Source: Ochromonas danica (lineage: Eukaryota; Sar; Chrysophyceae; Chromulinales; Chromulinaceae). Taken from it: DNA of 64,000 nt. Shown piece by piece: positions 1-11,503 of the stretch. The stretch covers positions 124,001-188,000 of the forward strand of contig VKHL01000009.1 in the NCBI GenBank assembly GCA_015146655.1, given 5' to 3'. A program made the translations under genes and the position numbers. The notes beneath the pieces were generated by a model. That model saw nothing but the letters and a program-made list of their open reading frames with translations. It was not told where the DNA came from and did no database searches. Each line of letters starts with the position of its first letter. The first letter of the stretch is position 1.

Positions 1-854
1 GTGACTTGTTTGCTGGGATTAACAATTGTCTGGCTCACCATCCCGTCACTATTGTCTCCTCGGAAACTTTCGTCAAGTTAAATCCTGAAGCTATTCGTCA
101 TCTGCGTAACTTATTTCCTTCTCAAGAGGTCCAAATTCGTATCGTAGCGGTCTATCGGGATTGGTTTATGCGATTGTATTCTGCTTACGGAGAATTTGCC
201 AAGAGGGCCTATTCCACATTGTGCACTTTCCAGTATTTCTTATCTGTTATATTTGAGCCAGGCCCTCGAGTTTTTTATTCCAATGATTTAAAGATATTGA
301 AGAAGTATGAAGATGTCTTTGGACATGATGCACTAACTATTATCGATTATGCTGGAGCCAGTGCCGCCGGAAAGGACTTAGCGGCGATCCTAATATGTGA
401 GATGTTGAAAGTGCCTTGTGATGAACTTCCGGACGTTTTTCATGAACGAGAAAATGCTGCAAGAGAGAAGAGGGCGTATGAAGTCTTGATGTTATTTCGA
501 GAGCTGGCTTGGATGAGAGGATGCGCAATCAACCCCGTCTATAATGCGGTTGATAAATTGGATGAACTAGCTCGTGAATATGTGAGTTATCTTGATCTTC
601 TTCCCACTTTTCGTTCTAAGTTTGAACAGTGGAAGGAGTTAAGTGTAAAGAAGAGAAAAGAGTTTGATTCACTTTATGCAAATCGAACTTTGTATGGCAA
701 TTCTCAGGCCGCTTTGCCCAGTTTGATGCATTTCTCTCTGCCAGTGATTGATTATGATTTGTTGTATGGCAATATCACTTTTCAACACATGTTGAAAATG
801 GAAGTATCTAACCTGATCTCTCGTTTTGTATTTGTCAATTGTAGTGATGTTTGA
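1..854 (+). CDS. Sulfotransferase-like protein, 3' part only
   Basis: The reading frame is open from the window edge to the TGA at 852-854, so the 5' end lies outside the window. The visible 283 codons contain a serine-rich SSE segment near the start, followed by a VYRDWFMRLYSAY stretch. This resembles the 3'-phosphate-binding region (Arg ... Ser-Ala-Tyr) of the PAPS-dependent sulfotransferase superfamily. A VFG motif and a hydrophobic IDYAGAS stretch follow, as in many protist members. The 5'-phosphosulfate loop would lie upstream and cannot be checked. A transferase acting on Golgi glycans is an inference from the family. A second, clearer sulfotransferase is encoded at 4765-6372 on the other strand, but the two are not close paralogues by eye. 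Confidence 0.55.
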   Translation, partial: DLFAGINNCLAHHPVTIVSSETFVKLNPEAIRHLRNLFPSQEVQIRIVAVYRDWFMRLYSAYGEFAKRAYSTLCTFQYFLSVIFEPGPRVFYSNDLKILKKYEDVFGHDALTIIDYAGASAAGKDLAAILICEMLKVPCDELPDVFHERENAAREKRAYEVLMLFRELAWMRGCAINPVYNAVDKLDELAREYVSYLDLLPTFRSKFEQWKELSVKKRKEFDSLYANRTLYGNSQAALPSLMHFSLPVIDYDLLYGNITFQHMLKMEVSNLISRFVFVNCSDV

Positions 855-1720
855 TTTATTTGTTGATCATTGTGATGGCCTCGTTAATCTCCTTCGGCAC
901 AGCACTGGCACTCGCCCCTGATAGGCCAGAGCCACTGGTGCTGTTGAGCACGAGAGCGGTAGCATGAAGCCATCCTGTTTGTTGAACGATATTTTGCACG
1001 CGAACATCGCTTTGCACAGTATTATATTGAAGAAAGAAATGTCTCAACTGAGATTTCGTTCTGTCTTTGTTGTGTTCTATTTATATGTGAATTGATTATC
1101 TGATAAGTGATTGGGTTGATTGATTGTCGCCCTGTCCTTATTGCTATCATCCAATCATTCGACGACTCAGTATGCTGATTATGAGGAATGAGCGTTGTTG
1201 AGATATAGAAGACTCTGCACTGGCCTCGCATGAATCTGATCATTGCTTTTGAGAATGAATCATCGACAATTGTTTCTCGAAACTGATCCATCAGTTGGAG
1301 GTCAATGTATGCTGTAAAACCTAACAATTCATGCCAAAATGATACCGCTATAAGCCGTTATCTCGTTGAAGCCTGTCACTCTGTCGTAGACCTTTAAACT
1401 AAGGTCGAGGCTAAGGTTTAGAAAACCCAGATTTTCCTAGATAAAACTCTTTTTGAAGAAGGGAGAAATGCTCGTTTTCAAAGAAGAGTTTTATCTACGA
1501 AAATCTGGGTTTTCTAAATTTATGTATTTCCTTAACACGATTGAGGTATTTCCTCACTAGATTTATGTATTTTCTCTGTGTAACTTAGCTACCCATGGAT
1601 AAAGTCTCAAAATGCGAGGTTTAACTCAACTATTATCACCTCTCAAGAGGCGAGGGTGTGGCGAACTCCCAACTGCGCTGGCTTGGTCAAGTTCCGAGTT
1701 CATTCAATCCAGAATTAGGA
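855..1720. other. Gene-free spacer with a foldback repeat
   Basis: No convincing reading frame lies here. The one notable structure is the inverted repeat at 1417-1518, listed separately. The rest is AT-rich spacer between the end of the sulfotransferase-like gene and the start of the next plus-strand gene at 1721. Confidence 0.6.
1417..1518. repeat. Foldback (inverted) repeat, 41-bp arms
   Basis: The left arm at 1417-1457 and the right arm at 1477-1518 are reverse complements at about 39 of 41 positions, with a spacer of about 19 nt. An RNA copy would fold into one long near-perfect hairpin. The arms contain an AAAACCCAGATTTTC block that loosely resembles the CG-centred blocks of foldbacks at 20802 and 23439. 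It lies about 200 bp upstream of the ATG at 1721. It could be a small non-autonomous foldback element, a hairpin RNA source or a cis-regulatory cruciform. Confidence 0.85.
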
Positions 1721-2793
1721 ATGACATCTGCACCCTATCTAGCAATACTTGACTCCACGGAAGAAGATGGACTGTGGTATGAAATGAGTAAGTAGACTAT
1801 GCTGTTGTGGATATCAGCAGTATATTGTAGGTATCGTACCATTACATGTTGATGATTTCGATGATCAGAGTTTCCATCCATCTTTCTGATGATAATTGTT
1901 TCCTTGTCTCTGCAACTAGTTGATATGCTGAATGATAGATCCAATATAAGCACTCCTTCCAGTTCTTCTCCGGTGAGCAGTAACTACCAAGTGGAAATGA
2001 GGATGCACACAGATAGCAATTGATGATCTTCACGTGAGTTTAGGCTGTTGGTCAAAAGCGCAAAAGAGCGGATGAAATTGACTTTTCTTCTTTAGCAAAA
2101 GAGCGCTGGATTGAGAATATTGAAGTGGAAGAAGATATTGACCTTCGACCACATGCAATTCCCAATCGCGCATGGAGAGAAAACCGAAAATTCCTGCCCA
2201 TTCCTGCCGGGGACTTTCGTAGAGAGTTTCCAACCATATTAATGAATGTCTTTAACAGTGGTGATTTGGATTCTATTACCTCTTTCTTCCACTCTTCGTT
2301 CACGCCTAATTGCTGTCTGGTGGAATGTCTAAAGAGCGGAAATGCTTTTGATCTCAAACAAGTAATTTTTGAAACAAGAGGTGTAGACAATTTGATCAAC
2401 ACTATATTAACTCTTGTCAAGAGCTCACCTGATTATGTCTTTACGGTTAAGAATGCTCGTATCAAGCAATATCTACATCAAGGAGGCTGTGAGATATTGA
2501 CAGAAATTCATATAAATGGAACAAGAGTTAGTGATTTTCTGGTAGAAGTATTGGATGAGAAGAAAAACGTCCATCATATATCATCCTATGTTTATGATGC
2601 TTTGCTTATGAGGAGAGGGGTAATGGCTACGAAGCCTGTCTCAGAGGCATTGTCTATTATATCTTCGCTTCATGCTAGCCCGAGGAGTTGCCAATTGAAC
2701 TTTGGACGTGGTAAGATTAATTGCCGTATGCTCGTCACGCATTCATTGGACAATAGCAATCGAGTATACAATGTGGAGAAGTATGTGTTTTAG
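1721..2793 (+). CDS. Uncharacterised protein, three exons
   Basis: Proposed exons are 1721-1787, 1920-1972 and 2044-2793, joined across GT-AG introns of 132 and 71 nt with phases that keep one frame, giving 289 residues. The start at 1721 was chosen because an acidic N-terminus continues in frame through both splice joins into a Ser-rich linker and a basic QKRKRADE stretch that could be a nuclear localisation signal. The C-terminal 200 residues are a compact alpha/beta sequence without recognisable catalytic motifs; an NTF2/SnoaL-like fold is possible but unproven. I do not recognise the family. Confidence 0.6.
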
Positions 2794-3714
2794 CTCTTGT
2801 ACTATATTGCTCAATATTCAGCCCCTGATTGTATTTAGATTCATCTGCTCTGCATATTCTTATGTGGTGATACATGTGGTCGTGACTCATTCACGTTAGT
2901 GCCACTTGGAGGGCGAGCTACGTGTAGGACGGGTTTATGTCAATGTAAGTTGTAAAACCTCCGAAACTTTTCATGAATTTTAAGCAGGCGAAAAAGAATA
3001 TAAGTCACTATATCATCGATTCTGTCACTTCTGGACTGTACCACACCCTTCACATTGTTACACAGGCCCAAGAAGACACCAACTTTTGCAAAAATGATAC
3101 CCCCATTCAGATAGCACAGCAATCTTTGCGGCATCAAACATCATGGCAGATGAGGTTATAATTGTTACAAAGATGACTTAAGTTGCTTCAGAACTCCATA
3201 ATGCTGTGGGAATCTCATCCAACATCTCTACATAAACGAGACTATACTAATACTTTTCATCAGCGTTTGGCTATCTTACCGTTTATTTATACCAATGCTC
3301 ATCCAATATTGGATGTCATCATGCTGAGATGTTGAAAGAATGTCTATCAAATATGACCTACTGCATATGATTCCATACAACGTAAAAATTTTCTTTGCTA
3401 ATAGAACACTTCAAACCACATGCTACCCCAAGCACAGTATGTGGTATAACCTACGCTAGCACTTCATTCCTTGGGTGAAGACACTATCCTTTAACACCCA
3501 AAGGCACTTCCGTGGGAAAGCAAGCACCAATAGCACAACAAATCAAGACGTCTTTACGATAAATTAGGATATACCTATTTATCTTTTTCAAACTAAAATA
3601 TAGTCTAATACCTAAGCATGTTATACAAGGGAGCCTGAATGGTTATCTATATATACCGGATGCTGCCTCTTCTCCCCGCTGAGCTCTTCAATACGATCGC
3701 AAAATACGTAAAAG
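2794..3714. other. Gene-free stretch
   Basis: About 0.9 kb of AT-rich sequence with only short overlapping frames on both strands and no splice-linked coding pattern. I see nothing further in it. Confidence 0.5.
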
Positions 3715-4011
3715 TCATAAAGCGTAGACTGGGGACATGCAGTAGAAGGCAGGGAGGCCATAGGAATTTGGATAATTGCTAGCACAGTGAATCTCACCAA
3801 AGAGCATGTAAGTGACGGAGGATTCCTCGCAGTCGTACATGACGCCATGGTAGCATTGGTTCAAGAAGTAGGTCTGATTGCGCACCAAATTGGACTTTTC
3901 GCACTTCGAATGTGCTGGATAGTACGTCACTTCCTAATATTTATAGCCATAGGCATGAATGGTGGAGACAATAGAAAAGAGCACCACGCTGAGGAGCACA
4001 GTGGACATCAT
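3715..4011 (-). pseudogene. Cys-rich membrane/secreted protein fragment
   Basis: The minus strand reads from an ATG at 4011 into a hydrophobic segment of about 20 residues. An in-frame TAG follows at 3934-3936. The same frame then continues into a 73-codon Cys-rich segment with at least six cysteines and an NQT glycosylation site, ending at 3715. A 36-nt GT-AG intron at 3934-3969 would remove the TAG and keep frame. Equally, this may be the decayed last part of a larger membrane protein, because the hydrophobic frame can be extended upstream through a possible acceptor. No family was recognised. The call rests on composition and the cysteine pattern only. Confidence 0.35.
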
Positions 4012-4764
4012 AAACGTGCTGGTGAAATTGTTGAAAGCTCAGGAGGACGCGTAGACGTTAACTTTAAATGAACTCCATTTTTGGATTTCCGGATTTATGC
4101 GGCCCATTGCAGCAGCACTCTAGAGGTGGACAACATGGCCGTGTTGTGTTATAGTTATCATTTATTATAATTGACAAACTATCACTGGATAATGGGATGA
4201 CTGAGACGATTTCGAGGAATGGCCACACTGGCCCCATTCAAACGATGTTTTAAAAACTAATGAGGTTCTTCTTGGCAGATAATTACAAGGTCTGTAAACT
4301 ATGATGCTCTTGAGTACAATCTTGTAAGCATCCGATAATGATTAATAATAAATTATGATATCAAAGACGTTCATATTTTATCAACGACGTTCATATTTTA
4401 CCGCTGGAGACAATTACATTATTTTCCATAACATCTACAACACTTTCCTTCACCATAACAAGACCATAACATTAAAATTACATTTAATTTAACCAGAGTA
4501 AGCTAATAGGCATATGCAATCAAAATATGTTTTTAGTTGTACAACATAGCAAACAGCACTTTTATATCAAACTTCGTGTAAAATATGGAAGAGAAGCAGT
4601 CTAATGGAATCACCAGCTGAGTGTCTACAACTATACATGCAATACAAGGAATAAAAGAAAGTATTATTCAACATCAAGAAAAATATTCTCAGGGACCAGC
4701 TACAATTCCGTCCAATACTGAACAAGATGAAATCCTTACAATAATTTACACAAAAAAAAAGAAA
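4012..4764. other. Gene-free stretch with a small tandem duplication
   Basis: No coding sequence was found. A 15-bp unit, GACGTTCATATTTTA, is repeated at 4366-4380 and 4386-4400. The AT-rich tail just downstream of the sulfotransferase stop at 4765 is probably its 3' untranslated region. Confidence 0.5.
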
Positions 4765-6372
4765 TTAAGGAATCATGGCATCTTCTGAAGCGCCTCGAAG
4801 GAGCCAGAAATGATTGACATGGTCTGTTACATCCTGACGAAGAAGCCAACAGGTGAAATGTTGTTGTGATAACAACTTCCTCGCTTGAGCAAGGCTTCGA
4901 ATACAATAAGGAATAGTCCCATTGTCACCACCAAAACCCACCAAATTATCCCTTTTACAAGAAGGTTTGAAGGCTGACATCGCAAACTCCATGGAGCAGT
5001 ATGCCTGCACTTCTCTCAAATTATGACGATAGCGTTCTAACTCTTGTTTAAACTGCTCTTCTCCATAGAAATGAATCAGACGATCAAGCACCCTATTAGC
5101 TAATAAATGAATAAAGGAATCATGAGGTTGAAATGACTGTAACAGAGAGATATGAGGAGGCCACAATGCTGAATTATTGCCAAATGTTGTGTTCTTCACT
5201 TTCTGTGCAATATACCACAGGTTCTCATCTCGAAACCTGCCTACACCATCTTCACTGTCATTATCTCTGTTAAATTTGAATTTGGCAAACTGATCCCATC
5301 CTGTTACAACTGATTGATTACGAAAACGTCTGCATGCTTCCAAGAGAGATCATCCTTAGGCCACTCTAACAGCCATCGTAATATTAGCATGCTTTCATCA
5401 AATCTCTCCGTTACGATTAGAAAGATCTTATAGGAGACCACTTTCTCTGCAAGGTTGTGGAAGAAGATATGCTTGAAGTTGGCGTGGAAAAGGGATACCC
5501 CTATCTGTTCTTGGGAGATGGCCTCCAAGCCCCACTGCGGTACATACCAGGGCGGATGAAAAGATGAAGCAAGCTGACGAAGAGGTTCGTAAGGAATCGA
5601 TTGGGATTGTAATATACTGATAAAATCGTGGTATGTGATACTTTTACGCTGTTCAATACAAAATTCGTACCATGCACTATTGAATCTCATCCCTGGATGA
5701 CGTGTTGAGGAAACATGAAGGAAAGGCTTCTTCAGAAGATGATATAATTGCTTTGATAAACGATTATGAGCTAACCAAGCATCAAACGGCGCTGTACTCG
5801 ACCCTGTGCCTGTACTGCTCAGAATATACTCTCGATGACTATTTTCATACATAGACCATGTTCGACCTGAGTCATTCCAATGAGGAAGAAAGCAATTCAT
5901 GCCTTGGTTTTGACAGAGTTCTGTCCAAAGAATACAAGCAGCAGAACTAGATCCTGTCTTATGTGGTTTATTTATAAAATATCCGCTTGGATCGTCCTTG
6001 GCCACTTTCAGAAAATGGGCAAAGATAAGGATGATGGAAATAAGTTTCATTGGAAAGACACCTCCTTGATTCTTTGGTTGGAAATAACGCATTCTTAGCA
6101 AATACTTCTCGATCAGCTAGGAAACGATCAATTTCTTCATATTGGCTTGATAAAGGTTGTTTGAAGAAAGATAAGAGATCGTGATGGTGGAAGACTGTTG
6201 TTGCTGTTGTTGGAGTCGTTGTGGTAGCAGTAGGCGAGGAGACATTTGTTGAAGTGGAAGTAGTAGTGGTATTAGTAGGATGTAAACTTTGTTCCCTGCC
6301 ATGATTTGGGGATATACTGTGGATACTGGAAGGAAGCATGGAGATGATGAGGATGAAGAAGATTATTATCAT
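4765..6372 (-). CDS. Type II membrane sulfotransferase (galactose-3-O-sulfotransferase-like)
   Basis: The gene should transfer sulfate from PAPS to a glycan in the Golgi lumen. Proposed exons are 6372-6062, 5985-5322 and 5289-4765, giving 499 residues. An N-terminal signal anchor is followed by a Thr-rich stem of about 40 residues. Next come the 5'-phosphosulfate loop KPHKTGSSS and the 3'-phosphate motif RHPGMRFNSAWYEF. ERFDESMLILRWLL and DVFFAKFKFN match the family's 'YFDESL.LL ... DVLYFKLN' region. The first intron (5986-6061, 76 nt) is ordinary. The second (5290-5321) is only 32 nt, but it is GT-AG, restores frame exactly and rebuilds the conserved DVLYFKLN segment. The alternative is a one-base frameshift or sequence error there. 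The family call is firm; the acceptor sugar is unknown. Confidence 0.8.
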
Positions 6373-6929
6373 GGAGATGACTGACAACCAAAAAGATATC
6401 CTCGTTTAGCAGATCTTCTTTCCCAACTTTGCTGATCGCTTCTTCTTGACAAATTCCACCTGCAGAATTCTCCACACACAGCCATCAAATATCAAAAGGA
6501 ATTGTACAGTATAACTGTATAGCTTTAGAGCTGTGGAGAGAAGGGAAGGTTCCGCCAATATCGCCAGAATTCCACTTTGGGGTTTTCGTGTTTTCGTATT
6601 TTCGAGGGTTATTGAAGAGAAAAAGAGTGAAAAGTGGAAGTTTTTCTCATCACTCTCTTCTAGCACATTTCCCCTGACTTTTGAGAAATCGTGAATTGTC
6701 AGTTGTGAATCAATAATAACGACTTTTGAAAAATGAGTTGTAACTCTTACGAAAATCCGTTAATGTTAATGCCGGTGCAATGCCGAAATAAAATGGCCGG
6801 GCATTGCTCCATGAGGTCCGCTGCTGCGGCTGAGAGAAGAGAATAGCGGCTCCATGGTCTGTTATGCACAACAGAATAGCATTCGATTTCCTTTCTTGAA
6901 ATATCATTAATATAATCCTATCTACAGTG

Positions 6930-8198
6930 ATGATGCGGGAGTCGATCAACGCATTCTATTCCCGCCTCGGTTGGCCAACCATCTGGTTGTTGATCTTCTC
7001 ATTTTGTCTGCCAGGAAAAGTGAATTCACAGAAAGTTCTGTATACGGTACAGTTTGGAAGCGCTGGTCAAGATTCCGGCATTGCGATTGCCGTGAACAAC
7101 TTGTCTCATGAGGTCTATGTGGCGGGAGAAGTGAGCGGCCCTCTTTCCAGCGACAACAGGGTTTTCGCCGAGTCTGTCAATTTTCTCCTCTTGCAAGCTG
7201 ATGAGAATTCAACTTTAAACTCATTAGCTAATTTCCCAGGAGTCACTGATAATGATTTGATAGGGGACGTGTTGCTCAACAGTTCGGATGGAACTTTGTT
7301 TCTCACCGGCGCTCGCTCACGTTTTATATCTGACCCCCCTGTTCGCACATATAACGCATTCTTGATGAAATTTGCACAGAATGGTTCGAAATTGTTCTTC
7401 GATGAATCCAGATCTGATCACTTCGATAAAGGTGCGGGATTAGCGATGGACGCCCTGGGCCACGTCTATGTGACTGGAACAGCTCAAGGCTCTTTGGATA
7501 GCCAGCCTTATTATGGGAACTATGACATGTTTGTCATGAAGTATGATGCATTGGGGAATAAACTATGGACTAAGCAATTCGGCACATCTGCAGAAGATGT
7601 GGGACAGAGTCTCGCTGTGGACTCGTCAGGTGATATTTATGTCACTGGATATACTTTTGGGTCTCTGTACGATGCGATTAACTATGGCAATAGCGACTTA
7701 TTCCTGCTGAAGCTAAGCAATCTTGGTGTTCATGCCTTCACGCGAGTGTTTGGATATCAAGGGTTTGATCGTGATGCTCATCTGGTACTCGACTCTTCCA
7801 ACAATATTTATATAACAGCAACAGTTGAAGAAGATCTTGAGAAAGACAACATTCTTTTGGCAAAATATGATAACAATGGAAATCAGCTCTTTGCTACAGT
7901 GACCAAAGCTGGCTCTTCTACAGGTATTGCCATTGACAGCAAGAACAATCTTTATGTGGTAGGATATACCACTGATCGATCCTTAGGTTTCGCTGATACT
8001 CTGCTGCAGAAGTACGACTCTACGGGGAAAATACTGTACAGGACAGAGTATGGCACAGATGGTGATGATCGCGGACTAGACGTGACTGTGGACGCTGAGG
8101 ATTTCGTTTACATCAGTGGATCAACTTCTGGTACCTTTCAAGGGCAAGAAAACCGTGGAATGAGAGATGCCTTTTATATGAAGATAGGCAACCAATAA
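6930..8198 (+). CDS. Secreted SBBP-type beta-propeller protein
   Basis: A single exon encodes 422 residues. The preferred start is the ATG at 6930 because a hydrophobic signal peptide follows (about residues 14-34, ending near VNSQK). The rest is a run of about seven repeats of roughly 50-60 residues. Each has the pattern GxxxDxGxxIAVDSSGxIYVTGxT followed by a D-F/L-L-x-K-Y strand, the hallmark of SBBP ('seven-bladed beta propeller') repeats common in bacterial surface proteins. No anchor, protease or sorting domain is visible, so it is probably an extracellular binding or matrix protein. No intron is needed. The bacterial-type architecture suggests lateral transfer, but composition is like the neighbours. 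Confidence 0.8.
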   Translation: MMRESINAFYSRLGWPTIWLLIFSFCLPGKVNSQKVLYTVQFGSAGQDSGIAIAVNNLSHEVYVAGEVSGPLSSDNRVFAESVNFLLLQADENSTLNSLANFPGVTDNDLIGDVLLNSSDGTLFLTGARSRFISDPPVRTYNAFLMKFAQNGSKLFFDESRSDHFDKGAGLAMDALGHVYVTGTAQGSLDSQPYYGNYDMFVMKYDALGNKLWTKQFGTSAEDVGQSLAVDSSGDIYVTGYTFGSLYDAINYGNSDLFLLKLSNLGVHAFTRVFGYQGFDRDAHLVLDSSNNIYITATVEEDLEKDNILLAKYDNNGNQLFATVTKAGSSTGIAIDSKNNLYVVGYTTDRSLGFADTLLQKYDSTGKILYRTEYGTDGDDRGLDVTVDAEDFVYISGSTSGTFQGQENRGMRDAFYMKIGNQ

Positions 8199-8997
8199 AT
8201 CTTTTCTTACGATCGTTTCAATCGCTTCGATATGAAGGCATATACTAGCAACAATTCTTAAGTTTAGGTTTAATGCAAGATTCATAGAATTAGTAATTAA
8301 AATCGGAAATTGAAATAGTCTGGTCTTGTTGCAGCGTTGATATAGCACACAGACCTCCTTCGCTGCGAGACAGTCAAGTGACGGATCGTAAAGACAGTGA
8401 AAGACGCGACTCCATCATATTAACACAGGGCTTGGAATGCACTTGCAGAGGATGAGAAGAGTCGGGTAGAAATCTCCACTTGACTTGACTTGCAGATCTC
8501 GATCGCGTTTGAGAAGCAACTCCGAATTGTTAGACATGGACCAGAATACCATCATTTAAAGGCAGCCAAGACACGGAAGTTAAGGTTAGGTTAGGTTAGG
8601 TAAGGTGATCTCTGGATGCTAACAAGATGCTGTCCATCTTTCCTCCTCTAGTAAGAAGACTCTCAAGACTTTCCTTCTCTCATTTCTCATAACAAGATCA
8701 TTGGCAAAGGGCGAACCCCTCGCGCTCTTGCAGATTGAATTGCACTTCGACTTCCACCTCCCTACTTCTCCTCCTTCTTTCCTTCTGGCCCAACCAACAA
8801 CAACTACCTCTACCGCCTTCCTCTATAAATCCAAACCTCTCAATTTGCTATTTATAACCAATACTTTACTTATAATAGAGTCGTCTTTCTCCGTTCGCGC
8901 GCAATCCCTGCAAAGCGAAAAGGCAGACGAGCACAGACCAATCACTCCCTTCTTGTTAACAAGTGTCACGATCAATTCCTAATGGTGGCTTGTCAAA
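8199..8997. other. Gene-free spacer with a short GGTTA tract
   Basis: No supported coding sequence. At 8580-8606 there is a short degenerate run of TTAGG/GGTTA units, about 400 bp upstream of the next start. Pyrimidine-rich sequence from 8640 to 8860 could be part of that gene's promoter or 5' leader. Confidence 0.5.
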
Positions 8998-11503
8998 ATG
9001 GAATTTCCTGAAGAGCTTTTATTTGCGGAATGTGCTTTTGAAGCCTGTGGGCTGACTGTGGTAGAGAGTGCCACTTATCACCATTGTGCTTCAATGCTTG
9101 CCATCCTCAGAAGAAAACTTCATGTAAACAGTTGCAATCCGATCTCACTATTTAGTCTTTCTTAATTTTCGTTTTGGACCTCTTAACAGATGGAAACAGC
9201 AATTATTGTCAAGGAAAATGCTAATCATATTCTTTTTCGCCAATTCAACAATTCCAAAATTCAATCTTTTGTTTATATAGAAGATCTACAATCTAACTCC
9301 TTTATCAAAGAGGAGAAAAACAGTCTACTTTGCCATAGTGTGCGCTCTATGTTGAGCATGAGTATCATGATGACAACAGGCGTGCGCAGTACTTTAATCC
9401 TCTCCTCCCCTCAGCCGCACAGGTTCACTCAATTAGAATTAGCCATTGCGAGCGACCTTGGGGGATGCATTGAGGATCAGTATCAGGCGAGACGTGCTGC
9501 AACAATCGGTACGACCTTGGCCAACCTGCGCCTCTGCTCTGTTCTTGTCACAGGAGTCAAGGTGAGTATAATAGCGAAACTCTCGTTGCTTTCCTCTTAG
9601 CCTCAGCCTGTATGATATTCCAGGGGTATTTGAATATTGCTAATGAAGCTCTGAAGAAGGTGAAGGAAGGGTTTGACAATTTCCGAGCTCGTCAAGGAGT
9701 GACAGCCAAAACTGTTCTATCTCTGACGCGCCTCTTCCAGAGCCATCTGGCTGATCTCGACAGCTCAATCCTGCGTTCAACACTAGTAGCTCAATACTAT
9801 TATCGTGCGGACAGAGATAGGTACTACCTTGATACCTTCGCTGCACAGCCAGAGAGCTTCACCAAGGTATCATCCAGTGCTTTGTTGTTGCTCACTGACC
9901 TTTTCATTTCAACACCTTCCCTCCTCTTGTTTTGAAACAGAACCTGAACGGAAGCTTGATGAAATTGACCTCTCTTCTTCCTGACCATCATCTATTATGG
10001 TGCTTCAACCTTGAAGCGAACTTAGCAAATGCTCCACATTTTCGAACTTTTCCTGCGCATTTGCTGTTCTTCCTTGAAACACTGATTTTCCTATGGACTT
10101 CTTCCTCCTCATCACAGAAGATCTCTGCCTCTCAAATTTTGCTCGGGTTTGAGAAGCATGGAGTAATTTCCACTACAGTACCTCCTGTCGATGCGTCTGG
10201 AGGTAATGGCACTGGAGGTGGAACTTCGTTTTCTGGTAATACTGCTGCAAACACGCCCAAAAGAACTCGTCGAAGTGTTTCTGGTACGTCCTCGTTTTCT
10301 GTCAGAAGTCGTGACGAGCAGAAAGGCGAAGAAGAGGAGGAGAAGATGAAACAGGCATTACATGCTGCTGTTGATGCTGTTATGGCCAATGAGAAACCTA
10401 CACACGGATCTGGAGATACTGCTCACAGTTTGCGTAGTAGCGTATGCAATCATCCTGCTGCTTCCTCTGATGTTCAGGCGATGCATTTAGGCTACCTAAG
10501 TGTGTTGTTGGAGCCTTTGATGGATCAGGAGGAAGGATGCTCTGTTCTCGAGAATCGCCCGCGATCAGCTCGTTGGGAACGAGGTCATCACACTCCTAAA
10601 TCTCCTTCCGTCTCCTCTCCAAGAAAAGAAGATCTTCAACCTAAAAATGATGGAACTTTCGGTGTGCAAGCAGAGACTGCTCTCGTGGTGGAAGTTCTGA
10701 ACGACTTCTTGGTGGGGATAGATCCTCAAGCTAGAGCTACGGCTTTACCTTCTTCTTCCTCGTCTTCCAGTCACACGGTTTGTATGTTGCGCATGCCATG
10801 CCTCTTTCTTCCTGAGACACCTTCAAGTCCACTGCGTATTCGTGCTCCACGGCTGGGAGCGAGTGTGTTGGGATCGAGAGCGACCCCTGCATGGAGAACT
10901 CTCGCCGACCCAGAGGAACGCGATGATGCTCAAAGTCCTGTTAACAATTATCCTAGCTCTTCTTTGCTGTCAGCTGTGGATGAGGCTAGACTGGCCCCTC
11001 TCAGGCCTCCTCCACTAGCATGTGTACGAAGACCGTCTTGGGCGCCAACCTCACCTCGAAGCACAACGTCCTCAGTTTCGCCTTCTGTGCGAGGTAGTTC
11101 TCGAGGTAGTCGAAGCCCTCTCAATTCACAGGCAGATAAAGCCCCCTCTCCGTCCAGGTCTGCTTCCAGGCCTGCTGCCGCGGTCAGTCCAAGTTCACGT
11201 AAACAACAAAGCTCATCAGTCTCCTCTCCACGCAAGGTACTTGAAAACCTCCAAATGACTCTGTCCTGGACGTGGAAACATATTTGGCGATCGTCGTCTA
11301 CCTCTCCTCACTCCTCCACATCAATCGCTCCGGCTGACAGCATTCCTGGAAATGGTCATGGTCAACATCATCACCACCATCATCTTCATGCTTTGTCAGT
11401 GGTGGCGCCTGTCTCTTCGGTACCAACATCCCCTCACGATCGCAATGACAGCACTCTATCAAGTTTGGAGGAAGAAGGAAATACAGAGCGCTGTTTCGCG
11501 TAG
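8998..11503 (+). CDS. Uncharacterised 767-aa protein with disordered C-terminal half
   Basis: Proposed exons are 8998-9123, 9190-9561, 9624-9866 and 9941-11503; all three introns are GT-AG, 62-74 nt and phase 0. The first 290 residues are a folded, mostly helical domain that I do not recognise. The remainder is long, Ser/Pro/Arg-rich and probably disordered, with several SPR repeats that would suit proline-directed phosphorylation, and a six-His run near the C-terminus. No signal peptide or membrane segment is seen. The last codons and 3' untranslated region were copied in the tandem duplication downstream, leaving a truncated fragment at about 13855-14060. The exon structure is well supported by frame; the function is unknown. 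Confidence 0.7.

Noticed and set aside
3787-4071. A 94-codon plus-strand frame
   Set aside because: It is the antisense shadow of the Cys-rich minus-strand fragment and has no features of its own.
5304-6101. A separate start (MKLISIILIFAHF...) for the sulfotransferase
   Set aside because: That hydrophobic stretch lies inside the first intron; the spliced model has a better signal anchor, a Thr-rich stem and correct phases.
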